From the NCBI GenBank assembly GCA_021811145.1, contig JAJZPN010000007.1, positions 16,249 through 80,248 on the forward strand: 64,000 nt of DNA, given 5' to 3'. Each line of letters opens with the position of its first letter. The stretch's first letter is position 1. Source of the DNA: Pseudomonadota bacterium. Lineage in GTDB: Bacteria > Pseudomonadota > Gammaproteobacteria > Burkholderiales > Ferrovaceae. Shown here in pieces: positions 18,536 to 29,160 of the stretch. The notes beneath the pieces were generated by a model, which searched no databases, was not told the origin of the DNA, and worked only from the letters and a program-made list of their open reading frames with translations. A program made the position numbers and the translations under genes.

Positions 18536-19226
18536 AACGATCCTGTGCTTTTAAAATATATGTAGCCATATCGATATCCTCTGGATAAGTAATTTTAATA
18601 TTGGTTGAGCTACCATACACAAGCTTTGGTTTTAAATTGAGTTTTTCAATCGACGATGCTTCATCTGTCATATCTTTATTATGTTGCATCAGTGCTTCTC
18701 TGAGTAGTTTATAGCGAAACATTTGAGGAGTTTGTGCGGCCCATAATCCTCGCCTATCTCGAGTAAAACTAATTCGCTCATTCTCATCGGCTTGTTTAAT
18801 TGTGTCACTAATTGGAAGAGCAAGAATTCCTCCTACAGGATCTTGCTCAAGTTCTTTAAATAAACGTTCAAGATCAGTAAGTTGTAAGCAAGGTCTTGCT
18901 GCATCATGAACTAAAATCCAATCCTCATCTCTAACTACGGACGAATAATAGTGCAAACCGTTTAATACTGTTTCAGCTCGTGTATCACCCCCTGTATAGA
19001 TAAAGCTTACACGCTTGTCCTCAATATCTAATTGATTTTTATATAATTCATGAGAGGGTGATAAAATAACCACTATGTGTTTAATTGTTACACAGGAGAG
19101 CAAGGCTTGAAGGGTATAATCCAACACCGTGCGTTGTCCGATTTTCAAAAACTGTTTTGGCAGTGCTGTGCCGATCCTAGCACCTACACCAGCCGCAGGC
19201 ACAATGACGTAATGTGATACTTGCAT
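18528..19226 (-). CDS. ispD: 2-C-methyl-D-erythritol 4-phosphate cytidylyltransferase
   Basis: Forms CDP-methylerythritol from MEP and CTP. The N-terminal CTP loop reads [17 protein letters not shown], followed by [16 protein letters not shown] and [11 protein letters not shown], all typical of IspD. Length 232. It is first of the two-gene ispD-ispF unit and is divergent from mltF across 28 bases, so its promoter must be in that short gap or inside mltF. Confidence 0.96.
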   Translation of the reverse strand: MQVSHYVIVPAAGVGARIGTALPKQFLKIGQRTVLDYTLQALLSCVTIKHIVVILSPSHELYKNQLDIEDKRVSFIYTGGDTRAETVLNGLHYYSSVVRDEDWILVHDAARPCLQLTDLERLFKELEQDPVGGILALPISDTIKQADENERISFTRDRRGLWAAQTPQMFRYKLLREALMQHNKDMTDEASSIEKLNLKPKLVYGSSTNIKITYPEDIDMATYILKAQDRYE

Positions 19227-19254
19227 TTCCTATACTCTTATTATTAGCTAATTC

Positions 19255-20760
19255 ATGTTATCACAGACTCTCCGTCACATTTTGAATATACTTCTTTTCA
19301 TGGTGAAACCATTAGGTTCACCTGAACGTGTATTCTTATTGTTACTTACCATAATGGTACTGATTGTTTTGTGGTCCTATGAACATACACAAGATAAAGA
19401 TGGTGCGACATTACTCAAAGATGCACCTGTTCTCTCCCCAGTAACCAATCTTAATGATTTATCCGAAATTGTTATTGCTACACGTTTAGGCCCCACAACT
19501 TATCTGACTGATCCAGATGGTAAAACCGTTGGGCTAGAACATGATTTAGGGGTTAGTTTCGGTGAATATTTAGGTAAACCAGTACGGTTTTTAGTTTTAG
19601 ATAATCTTGATCAAGTATTAACAGCAGTTAAGTTACATAAAGCTCACTTTGCCGCTGCTGCAGTCCATGAAACAAATGAACTTAAAAAGGAATTTAACTT
19701 CACTCTTGCCTACCAAAATAGTCATCCTGTTGTTGTGTACAACAATAATTTTAACAATGCAATTAAATCATTGGATGATTTAGTCGGAAAAAAAGTAGGG
19801 GTGGTACCTGATCCAACTCACTTGAGTATACTCAATCAATTTAAACAAAAAAACAGTCAGTTATCATGGGTAAGCTACCCTCGCGGTGATATTGATTTAG
19901 ATTTACTGCAAAAGGTGTACGAAGGGACAGTGGATTTTGCTATTAGCGACTCAAATACTGTTGCTATTGCTCAGCACTACTACCCAGACTTAGTCGTTGC
20001 GTTAAATCTCTCTCCCTCAAGCCCTCTTGCTTGGGCCTTCCCAAAAGAGGAGAACAATCCTTTGTTCATTTCTGCGATGAGCTTTTTTAATCGTTGGGAT
20101 CATGGCGGAAACTTATCTGAAGTGGTGGAACGCTACTATGGCCATATTAATGCTCTTGATCGTGAGGATTCTTCAGCCTTCATGGTAAAACGTGCGTCAC
20201 GACTTCCTAAATTTACGCAGATTTTCAAAAAAGCACAGGCGCTAACTAATATTGATTGGAGATTATTGGCTGCTGTGGCTTATCAAGAATCTCGTTGGGA
20301 CAACAACGCACTCTCACCAACCGGCGTGAGAGGTTTAATGATGTTAACAGCAGATACAGCCGATCATTTACATGTCAGCAATCGACTGGATCCAAATGAA
20401 TCCGTGCCAGCTGCAGCGCTGTATTTAAAACAATTGGAAGAGTCTATTCCTAAAAGTGTACCTGAGCCTGATAGAGTATGGATGGCTTTGGCTGCCTACA
20501 ATGTTGGTTTTGCCCATCTTGAGGACGCCAGAAAAATTGCACAACGCAAAGGGATGAATCCAAACGCCTGGAATGATATTAAAAAAACCCTACCTCTACT
20601 GAGTGTCCCTGCCGTATTTACTAACACCCAATACGGGTTTGCGCGCGGTGGCGAACCCGTGAACTATGTGGAGAACATTAGAAGTTACTATGATATTCTA
20701 AGCCGCTTCGAACCTAATTACCGACCCGGCTTCAAATTCTTAGGATTAATGAATAAATAA
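19255..20760 (+). CDS. mltF: Membrane-bound lytic murein transglycosylase F
   Basis: Peptidoglycan lytic transglycosylase with a regulatory periplasmic-binding-protein-like domain. An N-terminal hydrophobic segment at about 26-42 anchors it; I see no lipobox Cys. The SBP_bac_3-like domain spans about 70-295, and the SLT catalytic domain about 320-480, with catalytic Glu E345 in AYQESRWD followed by GVRGLMMLT and AAYNVGFAHL. It has 501 residues. It is convergent with serS two bases apart. Confidence 0.93.
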   Translation: MLSQTLRHILNILLFMVKPLGSPERVFLLLLTIMVLIVLWSYEHTQDKDGATLLKDAPVLSPVTNLNDLSEIVIATRLGPTTYLTDPDGKTVGLEHDLGVSFGEYLGKPVRFLVLDNLDQVLTAVKLHKAHFAAAAVHETNELKKEFNFTLAYQNSHPVVVYNNNFNNAIKSLDDLVGKKVGVVPDPTHLSILNQFKQKNSQLSWVSYPRGDIDLDLLQKVYEGTVDFAISDSNTVAIAQHYYPDLVVALNLSPSSPLAWAFPKEENNPLFISAMSFFNRWDHGGNLSEVVERYYGHINALDREDSSAFMVKRASRLPKFTQIFKKAQALTNIDWRLLAAVAYQESRWDNNALSPTGVRGLMMLTADTADHLHVSNRLDPNESVPAAALYLKQLEESIPKSVPEPDRVWMALAAYNVGFAHLEDARKIAQRKGMNPNAWNDIKKTLPLLSVPAVFTNTQYGFARGGEPVNYVENIRSYYDILSRFEPNYRPGFKFLGLMNK

Positions 20761-20762
20761 AC

Positions 20763-22058
<1,296 letters not shown>

Positions 22059-22064
22059 TTATAC

Positions 22065-22676
22065 TTAAAATTGAGCTTCTCTTCTTTCTATAATTGCTTG
22101 CGCCAAAGTACCGCTATCCACATACTCAAGCTCCCCACCTACAGGAACGCCTCTAGCAATACGTGAAATTTTTATATTAAACGGCTTTAAAATTTCATGT
22201 ATCGCATGCGAGGTCGCCTCACCTTCAACTGTAAAATTAGTCGCAATAATAATTTCTTTAATCGCACTATTTTCAACGCGTTTAATTAATCGTGGTAAAC
22301 CAATTTCCTGTGGGCCAATACCATCAAGGGGTGAAATTTTACCCATTAATACAAAATACATTCCCTTGTAGGCCAATGTGTGTTCCATCATCAATAAGTC
22401 TGCAGGAGATTCGACGACACATAAAACAGAATCATCTCTACTTGTTGATGAACATAAATCACATATCAATGCTTCAGTAAAATTATTACATTGTTGACAA
22501 TGATGAATGTTATTTAACGCATCTGATAACACTGTAGATAGTTTTAATGCACCATGACGATCATGTTGCAGCAAATGAAAGGCCATTCTTTGAGCAGATC
22601 GAGGTCCTACACTTGGTAGGCAACGTAATGCCTCAACCAATTCATCAAGTAGCGAGCTTTTCTTACTATCGGGCAT
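22065..22676 (-). CDS. recR: Recombination protein RecR
   Basis: Partner of RecO/RecF in loading RecA at gaps. An N-terminal helix-hairpin-helix ([20 protein letters not shown] in two parts) is followed by a C4 zinc finger with C57-x2-C60 and C69-x2-C72 (approximate), a Toprim domain ([12 protein letters not shown]) and a C-terminal [14 protein letters not shown]alker-B-like region. It has 203 residues. It begins one base after the YbaB gene ends, in the conserved order dnaX-ybaB-recR. Confidence 0.97.
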   Translation of the reverse strand: MPDSKKSSLLDELVEALRCLPSVGPRSAQRMAFHLLQHDRHGALKLSTVLSDALNNIHHCQQCNNFTEALICDLCSSTSRDDSVLCVVESPADLLMMEHTLAYKGMYFVLMGKISPLDGIGPQEIGLPRLIKRVENSAIKEIIIATNFTVEGEATSHAIHEILKPFNIKISRIARGVPVGGELEYVDSGTLAQAIIERREAQF

Positions 22677-22677
22677 C

Positions 22678-23001
22678 TTAAAACGGTAACTTTAATCCAG
22701 GTGGCATACCCATTCCTGCAGTGAAACCTGCCATACGCTGTTGCGTGGTCTGTTCTGCTTGTCTGTGCGCATCCTTAAATGCAGCGACAATAAGATCTTC
22801 CAGCATATCTTTGTCATCCATAACGCTAGGATCAATACTGATACGTTTTACATCGTGATCACAGGTCATAGTTACTTTTACCATACCGGAACCAGACTGT
22901 CCGTTGACCTCTGTTTGCGCTAGTTCTTCTTGCGCTTTTTTCATGTTTTCTTGCATCTGCTGAGCTTGTTTCATTAAGCCAGCTAAGCCACCTTTCATCA
23001 T
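22678..23001 (-). CDS. ybaB: YbaB/EbfC-family nucleoid-associated protein
   Basis: Small DNA-binding protein (107 residues) that forms tweezer-shaped dimers on DNA. N-terminal helix with [18 protein letters not shown], then the beta part with [18 protein letters not shown], and a helical C-terminus ending in a Gly/Met/Pro-rich tail ([12 protein letters not shown]). It lies 13 bases after dnaX and one base before recR, the classical dnaX-ybaB-recR group. Either of two tandem Met codons could be the start. Confidence 0.96.
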   Translation of the reverse strand: MMKGGLAGLMKQAQQMQENMKKAQEELAQTEVNGQSGSGMVKVTMTCDHDVKRISIDPSVMDDKDMLEDLIVAAFKDAHRQAEQTTQQRMAGFTAGMGMPPGLKLPF

Positions 23002-23014
23002 AATTAACCTCTCA

Positions 23015-24598
23015 TTAATCGTTTTTTATTGGTTTAATACTTGATTCTATCAACTTCCCACCAAACTCATCCAATAAGGTTCGTACCAAAGGATCTTGTT
23101 CAATTGAATACTTCGCCTCTTGCAGTGCTGCTTGTTCTTTTTTTTCTTCTAGCTGCGCTGGCGTCTCCCCCTCATCTTTAATCAGCTCAATAGTCAATTT
23201 AATATCCATATCAAGAATAGACTCAAGGGCACTTTGTAATCGATCTTGATAAGGAAGTAGCGTTTTCTGAGATGGGTCAATGGTTAAATGCAGATGTCCA
23301 GCTGCAAAGTTTTTTAACTGACAATGCCTTGATAATTCATAAGCCATCCCCGCTCCAGACAATCGAGTAACTAACTCTGGCCAATTGGCGAGACTGGGAG
23401 GAATATGGGGATTTTTTTCCGGGGGCAGTGAATTATTATTTAAAACTGGCTCATTTAGCTGTTTTTTTTTACTGCTTTCACTTTTTAACTCTTGGGATTG
23501 AGATAAAACTACATCCTTTTGAGTAAAAGCCAACATTCTCAATAACGCCATACGAAAACCAGATAATTCATCTGGCGCTAGATACATATCCTGCCTTGCT
23601 TGAATGGCAATTTGGTATAACAATTGTAATGTCTGAGCATCCCAGAATTCTGTCAATGGTAAAAGTGCATCACTTAAACCTAATGCATCTTGTGCTTTTT
23701 TTGTGGCTTTAAGTAATGTTACATCATGAATTAAGCGAGCTAAGTCCTCAAGAGCCTGAACAAAGGATACAGAGCGATCAGCCATAGATTGGGCAATTGC
23801 CACTAAGTTGTAAGCATCCTGCTGACTTAATGCATCGAGTATTTGGTATAAATAATCTTCAGAAATCACCCCAAGCATATTTGCAACTTGCTCTTCTTTT
23901 ACTTCAGAAGAGCCATAAGCGATAGCTTGATCTAACAAACTTAAACTGTCTCTCATTGAGCCTTGAGAAGCGCGTCCTATTAAAGTTAACGCATTATCTT
24001 CATAGACTATCTGTTCTTCTTTTAAGATATGACTCAAATGCACAGCGATTTGGTCAGGTCTCATTTGTTTTAGATTAAATTGTAAACAACGAGATAAAAC
24101 AGTTATAGGTACTTTTTGTGGGTCTGTAGTTGCCAGAATAAACTTAACATGTTCAGGTGGTTCTTCAAGCGTTTTTAACATGGAATTAAACGCTGAACGA
24201 GATAGCATATGTACTTCATCGATGATGTAGACTTTGTAGCGTGCAGCCACAGGCATATACTGCGCATTATCAAGTAGCTCGCGCATCTCTTCAACACGTG
24301 TATTGGTAGCTGCATCCACTTCTATTAAATCAGGGTTACGACCTCGATCAATAGATTGACATGATTCACAATGGCCACAAGGAGTAGCGGTTAAACCAGT
24401 TTCACAGTTGAAGCATTTAGCAAGAATACGTGCGAGAGTAGTCTTACCTACCCCTCTTGTCCCAGTAAATAAATAAGCATGATGAAGACGGCCACTTTCA
24501 ATTGCATTATTTAATGCTCTTACCACATGCTCTTGCCCTACCATCTCTTTAAAAGATTTAGGTCGCCATTTTCTTGCAAGTGCAATTGAGGTAGCCAT
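23015..24598 (-). CDS. dnaX: DNA polymerase III subunits tau/gamma
   Basis: Clamp-loader ATPase; the long form tau also links the clamp loader to polymerase core and helicase. The AAA+ domain has Walker A GTRGVGKT (46-53), a zinc module with Cys near 64, 74, 77 and 80, and DEVH (127-130). At 527 residues, tau is shorter than the E. coli protein (643). An A9 run encodes Lys377-379 just after domain III, and both alternative frames stop within four codons, so a gamma-like product of about 380 residues could arise by slippage. Its 3' neighbour ybaB is 13 bases away. Confidence 0.97.
   Translation of the reverse strand: MATSIALARKWRPKSFKEMVGQEHVVRALNNAIESGRLHHAYLFTGTRGVGKTTLARILAKCFNCETGLTATPCGHCESCQSIDRGRNPDLIEVDAATNTRVEEMRELLDNAQYMPVAARYKVYIIDEVHMLSRSAFNSMLKTLEEPPEHVKFILATTDPQKVPITVLSRCLQFNLKQMRPDQIAVHLSHILKEEQIVYEDNALTLIGRASQGSMRDSLSLLDQAIAYGSSEVKEEQVANMLGVISEDYLYQILDALSQQDAYNLVAIAQSMADRSVSFVQALEDLARLIHDVTLLKATKKAQDALGLSDALLPLTEFWDAQTLQLLYQIAIQARQDMYLAPDELSGFRMALLRMLAFTQKDVVLSQSQELKSESSKKKQLNEPVLNNNSLPPEKNPHIPPSLANWPELVTRLSGAGMAYELSRHCQLKNFAAGHLHLTIDPSQKTLLPYQDRLQSALESILDMDIKLTIELIKDEGETPAQLEEKKEQAALQEAKYSIEQDPLVRTLLDEFGGKLIESSIKPIKND
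23451..23470 (-). promoter_or_regulatory. Candidate dnaX slippage site (A9 run with nearby stops)
   Basis: On the minus strand nine consecutive A (23470-23462) form three in-frame AAA codons (377-379). After them the zero frame reads CAG CTA AAT GAG. A -1 shift reads ACA GCT AAA TGA (stop at 23453-23451), and a +1 shift reads AGC TAA (stop). So either slippage direction ends the protein at once. I see no strong downstream stem-loop or clear upstream Shine-Dalgarno as in E. coli, which fits transcriptional slippage of the Thermus type better than ribosomal frameshifting. Confidence 0.55.
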
Positions 24599-24621
24599 AA
24601 CCGTATGATGATTTAGTTAGC

Positions 24622-25176
24622 TTAAAACCAATGGCCTACACGTAACTGTAAGAAATTGATCCCGGGATTTGGGTTTTGAATACCTGCGTTTGATAGATGT
24701 TGAAATCGCACCATGACATCCCAGTCATGTTGTTGGCCAAGGGTCACTCCAGCACCAACGTGGTCACCAAACTGAAAATTAGTGCTCATTTGCCTATCTG
24801 CGTAGATGTCATGATTAGTAATATAATGAGCCCCCACCCCTAACTCCATAAATGGAATAAAAGATGAGTTTGATTGCGTCGGACTTACTCTCCACACCGG
24901 TGTAATACTATAGTCATTAACTTCATGGTTTCCACCTGAAGCAGCATGGGGATTCCATTTACCAACAGAAAAATCCCAGTACCCACCTAATGACCAAGCA
25001 TGATTAGTAAACCATTTTTTATCCCAAGAATGATCAATACTAATTCTTGCCATGTCAGTATGATCACCCTCACCTACTTCAAAAGCGACTCCATCGCGAG
25101 TTGCCAGTGCGGTAGTGCTATATAAGGTAATAGCAATTCCTAAACCACCTAATAAAAGTTGTGTATTTTTCGTCAT
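24622..25176 (-). CDS. PagL-like lipid A 3-O-deacylase (acyloxyacyl hydrolase family)
   Basis: Outer-membrane beta-barrel protein resembling PagL, which removes the 3-O acyl chain of lipid A. From the ATG at 25176 it has 184 residues, with a signal peptide to about residue 28 (cleavage near TTALA), alternating aromatic beta strands and a terminal Phe. The PagL motif has H160, S162 and N163 in QHLSNAGIQNPNPG. The position I align to catalytic Glu140 of P. aeruginosa PagL is Asn174, so activity is uncertain. The frame is open to 25308, but that longer start would lie inside the 4.5S RNA gene and put 44 non-signal residues before a clear signal peptide. Confidence 0.8.
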   Translation of the reverse strand: MTKNTQLLLGGLGIAITLYSTTALATRDGVAFEVGEGDHTDMARISIDHSWDKKWFTNHAWSLGGYWDFSVGKWNPHAASGGNHEVNDYSITPVWRVSPTQSNSSFIPFMELGVGAHYITNHDIYADRQMSTNFQFGDHVGAGVTLGQQHDWDVMVRFQHLSNAGIQNPNPGINFLQLRVGHWF

Positions 25177-25210
25177 CTTCTGATCTTTACTTAAGTTCAA
25201 AAAATAGGGT

Positions 25211-25306
25211 GGCGAGCCTAACCCTCGGCACTTGTACGTTGTAGTTGTGGCTGCTTCCTTCCGGACCTGACCAGGTTCACCACTGCACAATGCGAGGAGA
25301 CCCGCC
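25211..25306 (-). ncRNA. ffs: 4.5S RNA, signal recognition particle RNA (small type)
   Basis: On the minus strand the conserved SRP domain IV core GGTCAGGTCCGGAAGGAAGC is intact: the internal and terminal loops that bind Ffh. The ends GGCGGG and CTCGCC pair (one G-U), giving a 96-base hairpin of the usual 4.5S size. With Ffh it targets nascent membrane proteins to FtsY and the Sec/YidC machinery. The location beside dnaX-ybaB-recR is a typical betaproteobacterial arrangement. End positions are read from the terminal stem and could be off by a few bases after processing. Confidence 0.95.
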
Positions 25307-25351
25307 ATTGAACCTTTAATAATACCCTAAACCGCTCCATCATGGGAGATA

Positions 25352-26716
25352 TTAGCTTAGAGACACAATAAAATCACAGCCAGTTTTCGCTTTCACTTCC
25401 TCCAAACTCACTCCTGGCATTAATTCAATTAACACAAGCCCCTGACCTGGGATCACTTCAAATACGCACAGATCGGTAATAATCATATTCACCACACTCT
25501 GGCCAGTAATCGGTAAGGAGCATTGTTTCAAGATTTTCGGTTCACCTGTTTTTGCGGTATGTTCCATCAACACAATGACACGTTTCACACCTGACACCAG
25601 GTCCATGGCTCCACCAGGGCCCTTAACCATCTTGCCAGGAACCATCCAATTGGCGAGATCGCCATTTTCAGAGACTTCTAACCCACCTAAGATGGATAAA
25701 TCAATATGTCCACCACGGATCATGGCAAATGAATCTGCACTTGAAAAGAAGCTTGATCCAGGTAAGGTTGTGATGGTTTGTTTGCCTGCGTTAATTAAGT
25801 CAGCATCAATCGTGTCCTCAGTGGGAAATGGACCAATTCCTAACAATCCATTTTCAGACTGTAAAGTCACATTCATACCCTGAGGGATATAATTTGCAAC
25901 TAAAGTTGGAATACCAATACCTAGATTGACATAAAACCCATCACGGAGCTCTTGAGCTGCGCGCTTAGCTAATTTCTCACGTGTGCCCAGAGTACTATTT
26001 GCTGCCTCTCCAGGTGGAGTAAATAGTGTACGAAACTCAATTCTTTTTTCATAATGACTGCCTTGGATAATACGATCTATATATATTCCTGGGGTATGTA
26101 TTTCATCGGGATCAAGGGAGCCCGCAGGAACCAATTCTTCTACCTCGGCCACAGTTACCTTACCGCAAGTGGCAATCATTGGATTAAAGTTACGGGCAGT
26201 CTTATGATAAACCAAATTACCCAAGGTATCGCCTTTCCATGCTTTGACTATAGACACATCAGAGACAATACTTTCCTCTAATACATAGGACTTGCCATTG
26301 AACTCACGTGTGTCTTTATTTTCTGCAAGGGCTGTACCGAAAGCAGTTCTTGTATAAAAACCAGGTATACCTGCACCACCTGCTCTTAACTTCTCAGCCA
26401 ATGTTCCCTGTGGTGTTAGTTGTAACTCAAGTTCACCTGCAAGAACTTGTCTTTCAAATTCCTTATTTTCACCTACATATGAGGCAATTACCTTTTTAAC
26501 CTGTCTTGTTTTTAGCAACAAACCCATACCAAAATCATCAACACCTGCATTATTACCAACAATAGTAAGATCCTTCACTCCACTCTTCACTAATGCTGTA
26601 ATTAAATTTTCTGGGATTCCGCATAAACCAAAACCACCCGCTGCAATCGTTATACCGTCATCTAACAATCCATTTAGTGCACTTTCGGCGTCTTTGTATA
26701 CTTTATTTGTTGACAT
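25352..26716 (-). CDS. Succinyl-CoA:3-ketoacid CoA-transferase, subunits A and B fused
   Basis: Moves CoA from succinyl-CoA to acetoacetate, making acetoacetyl-CoA. The 454 residues hold both halves in one chain: an A-type half (about 1-230, with [10 protein letters not shown] and [16 protein letters not shown]) and a B-type half (about 246-454, starting [15 protein letters not shown]). The catalytic Glu is E288 in QSENGLLG. The linker is only about 15 residues, shorter than in mammalian SCOT. Most bacteria have two genes (scoA, scoB). The neighbouring dehydrogenase makes its substrate acetoacetate, 18 bases upstream. Confidence 0.92.
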   Translation of the reverse strand: MSTNKVYKDAESALNGLLDDGITIAAGGFGLCGIPENLITALVKSGVKDLTIVGNNAGVDDFGMGLLLKTRQVKKVIASYVGENKEFERQVLAGELELQLTPQGTLAEKLRAGGAGIPGFYTRTAFGTALAENKDTREFNGKSYVLEESIVSDVSIVKAWKGDTLGNLVYHKTARNFNPMIATCGKVTVAEVEELVPAGSLDPDEIHTPGIYIDRIIQGSHYEKRIEFRTLFTPPGEAANSTLGTREKLAKRAAQELRDGFYVNLGIGIPTLVANYIPQGMNVTLQSENGLLGIGPFPTEDTIDADLINAGKQTITTLPGSSFFSSADSFAMIRGGHIDLSILGGLEVSENGDLANWMVPGKMVKGPGGAMDLVSGVKRVIVLMEHTAKTGEPKILKQCSLPITGQSVVNMIITDLCVFEVIPGQGLVLIELMPGVSLEEVKAKTGCDFIVSLS

Positions 26717-26734
26717 AGTTTTCTCTCTAATAAA

Positions 26735-27520
26735 TTATTGTGCAGTCCAACCACCATCAATGGCTAAACTTGCTCCACGAATTGATTGCGCTGCATCTGA
26801 ACATAAAAATAATACCGCCTCTCCAATTTGTTCAGGAGTAACAAACTCTCCAGAAGGTTGCTTTTCAGAAAGCAAACGACTTTTAGCCTGCTCTAAGGTT
26901 ATCCCTTCGTTTTGCACAATTGCATCAATTTGCTTTTGAACCAAGGGAGTTAATACCCATCCTGGACAAATTGCATTGCATGTGACTCCTGACTTAGCTG
27001 ACTCTAATGCCACTGTTTTCGTTAGCCCAATAATGCCATGTTTCGCTGCCACGTAGGCTGATTTATTTGTAGAGGCAACCAGTCCATGTGCTGAAGCAAT
27101 ATTAATTATCCTACCCCAACCTCGTTGATACATATTAGGAATTGCAGCTTGAATTGCATGAAAAGCAGATGATAAGTTAATTGCTATGATGGCGTCCCAA
27201 CGATCTTTAGGGAAACTTTCTATCGGTGACACATGTTGAATACCTGCATTATTAACCAAAATATCAACTCGCCCCAATTCACTGACAGTTAAACTAACCA
27301 TCTGCTCGATTTGTTCAGGTTTTTGCATATCCGCAGGATGATAAATCACTCTCACCCCAAACTCTTCAGCCAATCGTTCTCTGAGATGACGAATTTCATC
27401 TGCATCACCAAAACCATTTAAAACAATATCCGCCCCAGCACGAGCTAACTCTCTTGCGATACCAAGACCAATCCCACTTGTTGACCCAGTTATAATAGCT
27501 ACCCGATTTCGTAACATCAT
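26735..27520 (-). CDS. 3-hydroxybutyrate dehydrogenase (SDR family)
   Basis: NAD-dependent oxidation of D-3-hydroxybutyrate to acetoacetate. SDR features: TGSTSGIG (11-18), NNAG (90-93), catalytic S143, Y156 and K160 in YVAAK. HGLVAS and CPGWVLTPLVQKQI match bacterial 3HB dehydrogenases. I start at ATG 27520, with AGGGA five bases upstream; a longer frame to 27574 would overlap ribA. The result is 261 residues, the usual size. It lies between ribA (25 bases upstream) and the fused CoA-transferase. Confidence 0.93.
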   Translation of the reverse strand: MMLRNRVAIITGSTSGIGLGIARELARAGADIVLNGFGDADEIRHLRERLAEEFGVRVIYHPADMQKPEQIEQMVSLTVSELGRVDILVNNAGIQHVSPIESFPKDRWDAIIAINLSSAFHAIQAAIPNMYQRGWGRIINIASAHGLVASTNKSAYVAAKHGIIGLTKTVALESAKSGVTCNAICPGWVLTPLVQKQIDAIVQNEGITLEQAKSRLLSEKQPSGEFVTPEQIGEAVLFLCSDAAQSIRGASLAIDGGWTAQ

Positions 27521-27545
27521 ACTTCCCTCACTCAACAATAAATAA

Positions 27546-28169
27546 TTACTCTTTCTTATCCTCAAAAGCGACATCCATATCCAAAAAGTGTCCCATACGG
27601 TCTCGCTTAGTAAGCAAATATTTTTTGGTTATAGGATGGATATCAGTTTGTAGTGATACCCGTTGACGGACAGTTAATCCTGATTGTGTTAAATGAGTCA
27701 GCTTCTCAGGATTATTTGTTAACAGATCAATTTCGCAGACCTGCAAATCACGCAATATAGACACAGCAGCATCATAACTTCGCGCATCCACTGGAAGACC
27801 TAGTGATAAATTGGCATCTACCGTATCAAGCCCCTGATCTTGAAGCAAATAAGCCGCGAGTTTTTGCTTCAGTCCTATCCCTCTGCCTTCATGTCCTCTT
27901 AGATAAATAATAACTCCTCTACCAAGTTGAGTTATTTTCTCCATGGAGGTTTCCAGTTGTTGTCCACAATCGCATCGAAGTGAGTGGAATACATCACCAG
28001 TTAAACATTCAGAATGGATACGTACGAGTATAGGACCTGAGGTAATCTCACCCATAGCAAGTACCATGTGTTCCTGTCCATCAAAATCATAGGAACGAGC
28101 ACGAAATTCGCCATAACGTGTAGGTAAATGTACCCAAGGGGGGGGCAAAGTAAGCTGTTCGTACTTCAT
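27546..28169 (-). CDS. ribA: GTP cyclohydrolase II
   Basis: First step of riboflavin synthesis: GTP to 2,5-diamino-6-ribosylamino-4-pyrimidinone 5'-phosphate, formate and pyrophosphate. The zinc site is three Cys in SECLTGDVFHSLRCDCGQ; YLRGHEGRGIGLKQKL is the GTP/catalytic loop. The 207 residues are a stand-alone RibA, not a RibBA fusion. It is divergent from folA across 96 bases that are AT-rich but hold no clear riboswitch (a short spacer, no FMN-box-like structure seen). It may be cotranscribed with the two ketone-body genes downstream. Confidence 0.96.
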   Translation of the reverse strand: MKYEQLTLPPPWVHLPTRYGEFRARSYDFDGQEHMVLAMGEITSGPILVRIHSECLTGDVFHSLRCDCGQQLETSMEKITQLGRGVIIYLRGHEGRGIGLKQKLAAYLLQDQGLDTVDANLSLGLPVDARSYDAAVSILRDLQVCEIDLLTNNPEKLTHLTQSGLTVRQRVSLQTDIHPITKKYLLTKRDRMGHFLDMDVAFEDKKE

Positions 28170-28265
28170 GGAAACGCTAGTTAAGCTATAAAATACCTAT
28201 AATACCAGAGCATTTGTTGTATGCTTAAGAAGTTTACAATCATTTTTTGAAATTTAGGGTTTACA

Positions 28266-28763
28266 ATGAAAGACAAACCATCTATAGCCATGATCGTTGC
28301 CATGTCAGAAAATCGTGTTATTGGGAAAAATAATGCTCTTCCCTGGCATCTCCCTGCGGATTTGGCTTTTTTCAAAAAAACAACCTTAGGACATCCAGTT
28401 ATTATGGGACGCAAGACCTATCAATCTATAGGACGTCTATTACCTGGCAGAAGAAATTTAATACTTACCCGTGATGCCTCATTTCATATCGATAATGCTG
28501 ATATTTTTTCCTCTGTGAGTGAAGCCATTGCAAGCTGTAGTAATTCAGATAAGTTGTTTATTATTGGTGGTGCCGAGTTATTCACTTCAACACTTGATAT
28601 CGTAAACGATCTTTATATCACAATTATTCACGCCGACATCGAAGGCGATACCTTTTTTCCAACTATCGACCTAAACCAATGGCATCAAGTCTCCTCAGAG
28701 ACTTACCCACAGGACGATAAGAACGCGTATTCGATGAGTTTTATACACTACCAACGTCGTTAA
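28266..28763 (+). CDS. folA: Dihydrofolate reductase
   Basis: NADPH-dependent reduction of dihydrofolate to tetrahydrofolate. Motifs: MIVAMSENRVIGKNNALPWHLPADL (N-terminal substrate region; ALPWHLPADL includes the acidic catalytic Asp), GHPVIMGRKTYQSIGR and LPGRRNLILTR (NADPH), FIIGGAELF and the C-terminal DGDTFFP-like EGDTFFP. It has 165 residues. Its stop TAA interlocks with the stop of the convergent phaM-like gene in TTAA (28760-28763). Confidence 0.97.
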   Translation: MKDKPSIAMIVAMSENRVIGKNNALPWHLPADLAFFKKTTLGHPVIMGRKTYQSIGRLLPGRRNLILTRDASFHIDNADIFSSVSEAIASCSNSDKLFIIGGAELFTSTLDIVNDLYITIIHADIEGDTFFPTIDLNQWHQVSSETYPQDDKNAYSMSFIHYQRR

Positions 28764-29158
28764 CTTTTTTTATCCGAACCGGATGTATTTCCAGTGGTGG
28801 TATCAGACGGTTGAATACCAGCCATTTTCATCATAGCCCAAGGCCATAGAGCTGGATTCATCATTGGGTTAGTTTCTGTACCAGAAGCATGCCCTTGTGG
28901 TTCAGTCATTTTAGTCACATCACTGACAGAGGACATTAAGGTTTTTTGATATTCAAGCGTTTTAATAGTTAAATCAATCATCCCTACATTGGCATTGAGC
29001 CAATGTTTTACTGTGGTAAGTTCATTGATTTTTTTCTCTAACTCTTTGGGATCTAAGCCTGCACATAATAAACCTTGCAGTGGAAAAGCCATCGGGTTAA
29101 CCATTTTTTGAAACATTTCAAACATATCCGCCGACGGATTAGGTATGGCATCAGACAT
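28760..29158 (-). CDS. PhaM-like PHB granule-associated protein
   Basis: A 132-residue protein whose middle (GLDPKELEKKINELTTVKHW in one run, then LNANVGMIDLTIKTLEYQK) matches the helical core of PhaM, the Ralstonia protein that activates PHB synthase and links PHB granules to the nucleoid. The C-terminus is low-complexity (Pro, Met, Thr, Ser, ending SDKKS) but lacks the long Lys/Ala-rich DNA-binding tail of Ralstonia PhaM. It starts two bases after the phaZ-like stop, at ATG 29158. The neighbourhood supports a PHB role. PhaE-like or phasin roles are less likely alternatives. Confidence 0.72.
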   Translation of the reverse strand: MSDAIPNPSADMFEMFQKMVNPMAFPLQGLLCAGLDPKELEKKINELTTVKHWLNANVGMIDLTIKTLEYQKTLMSSVSDVTKMTEPQGHASGTETNPMMNPALWPWAMMKMAGIQPSDTTTGNTSGSDKKS

Positions 29159-29160
29159 AA

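Noticed and set aside
24622..25308. Longer version of the pagL-like gene starting at 25308
   Set aside because: The first 44 codons lie in the 4.5S RNA gene and the gap after it; a normal signal peptide begins at 25176.
28170..28265. Riboswitch (FMN or other) before ribA
   Set aside because: The 96-base gap is too short for an FMN element plus promoter, and I see no conserved FMN-box motifs.
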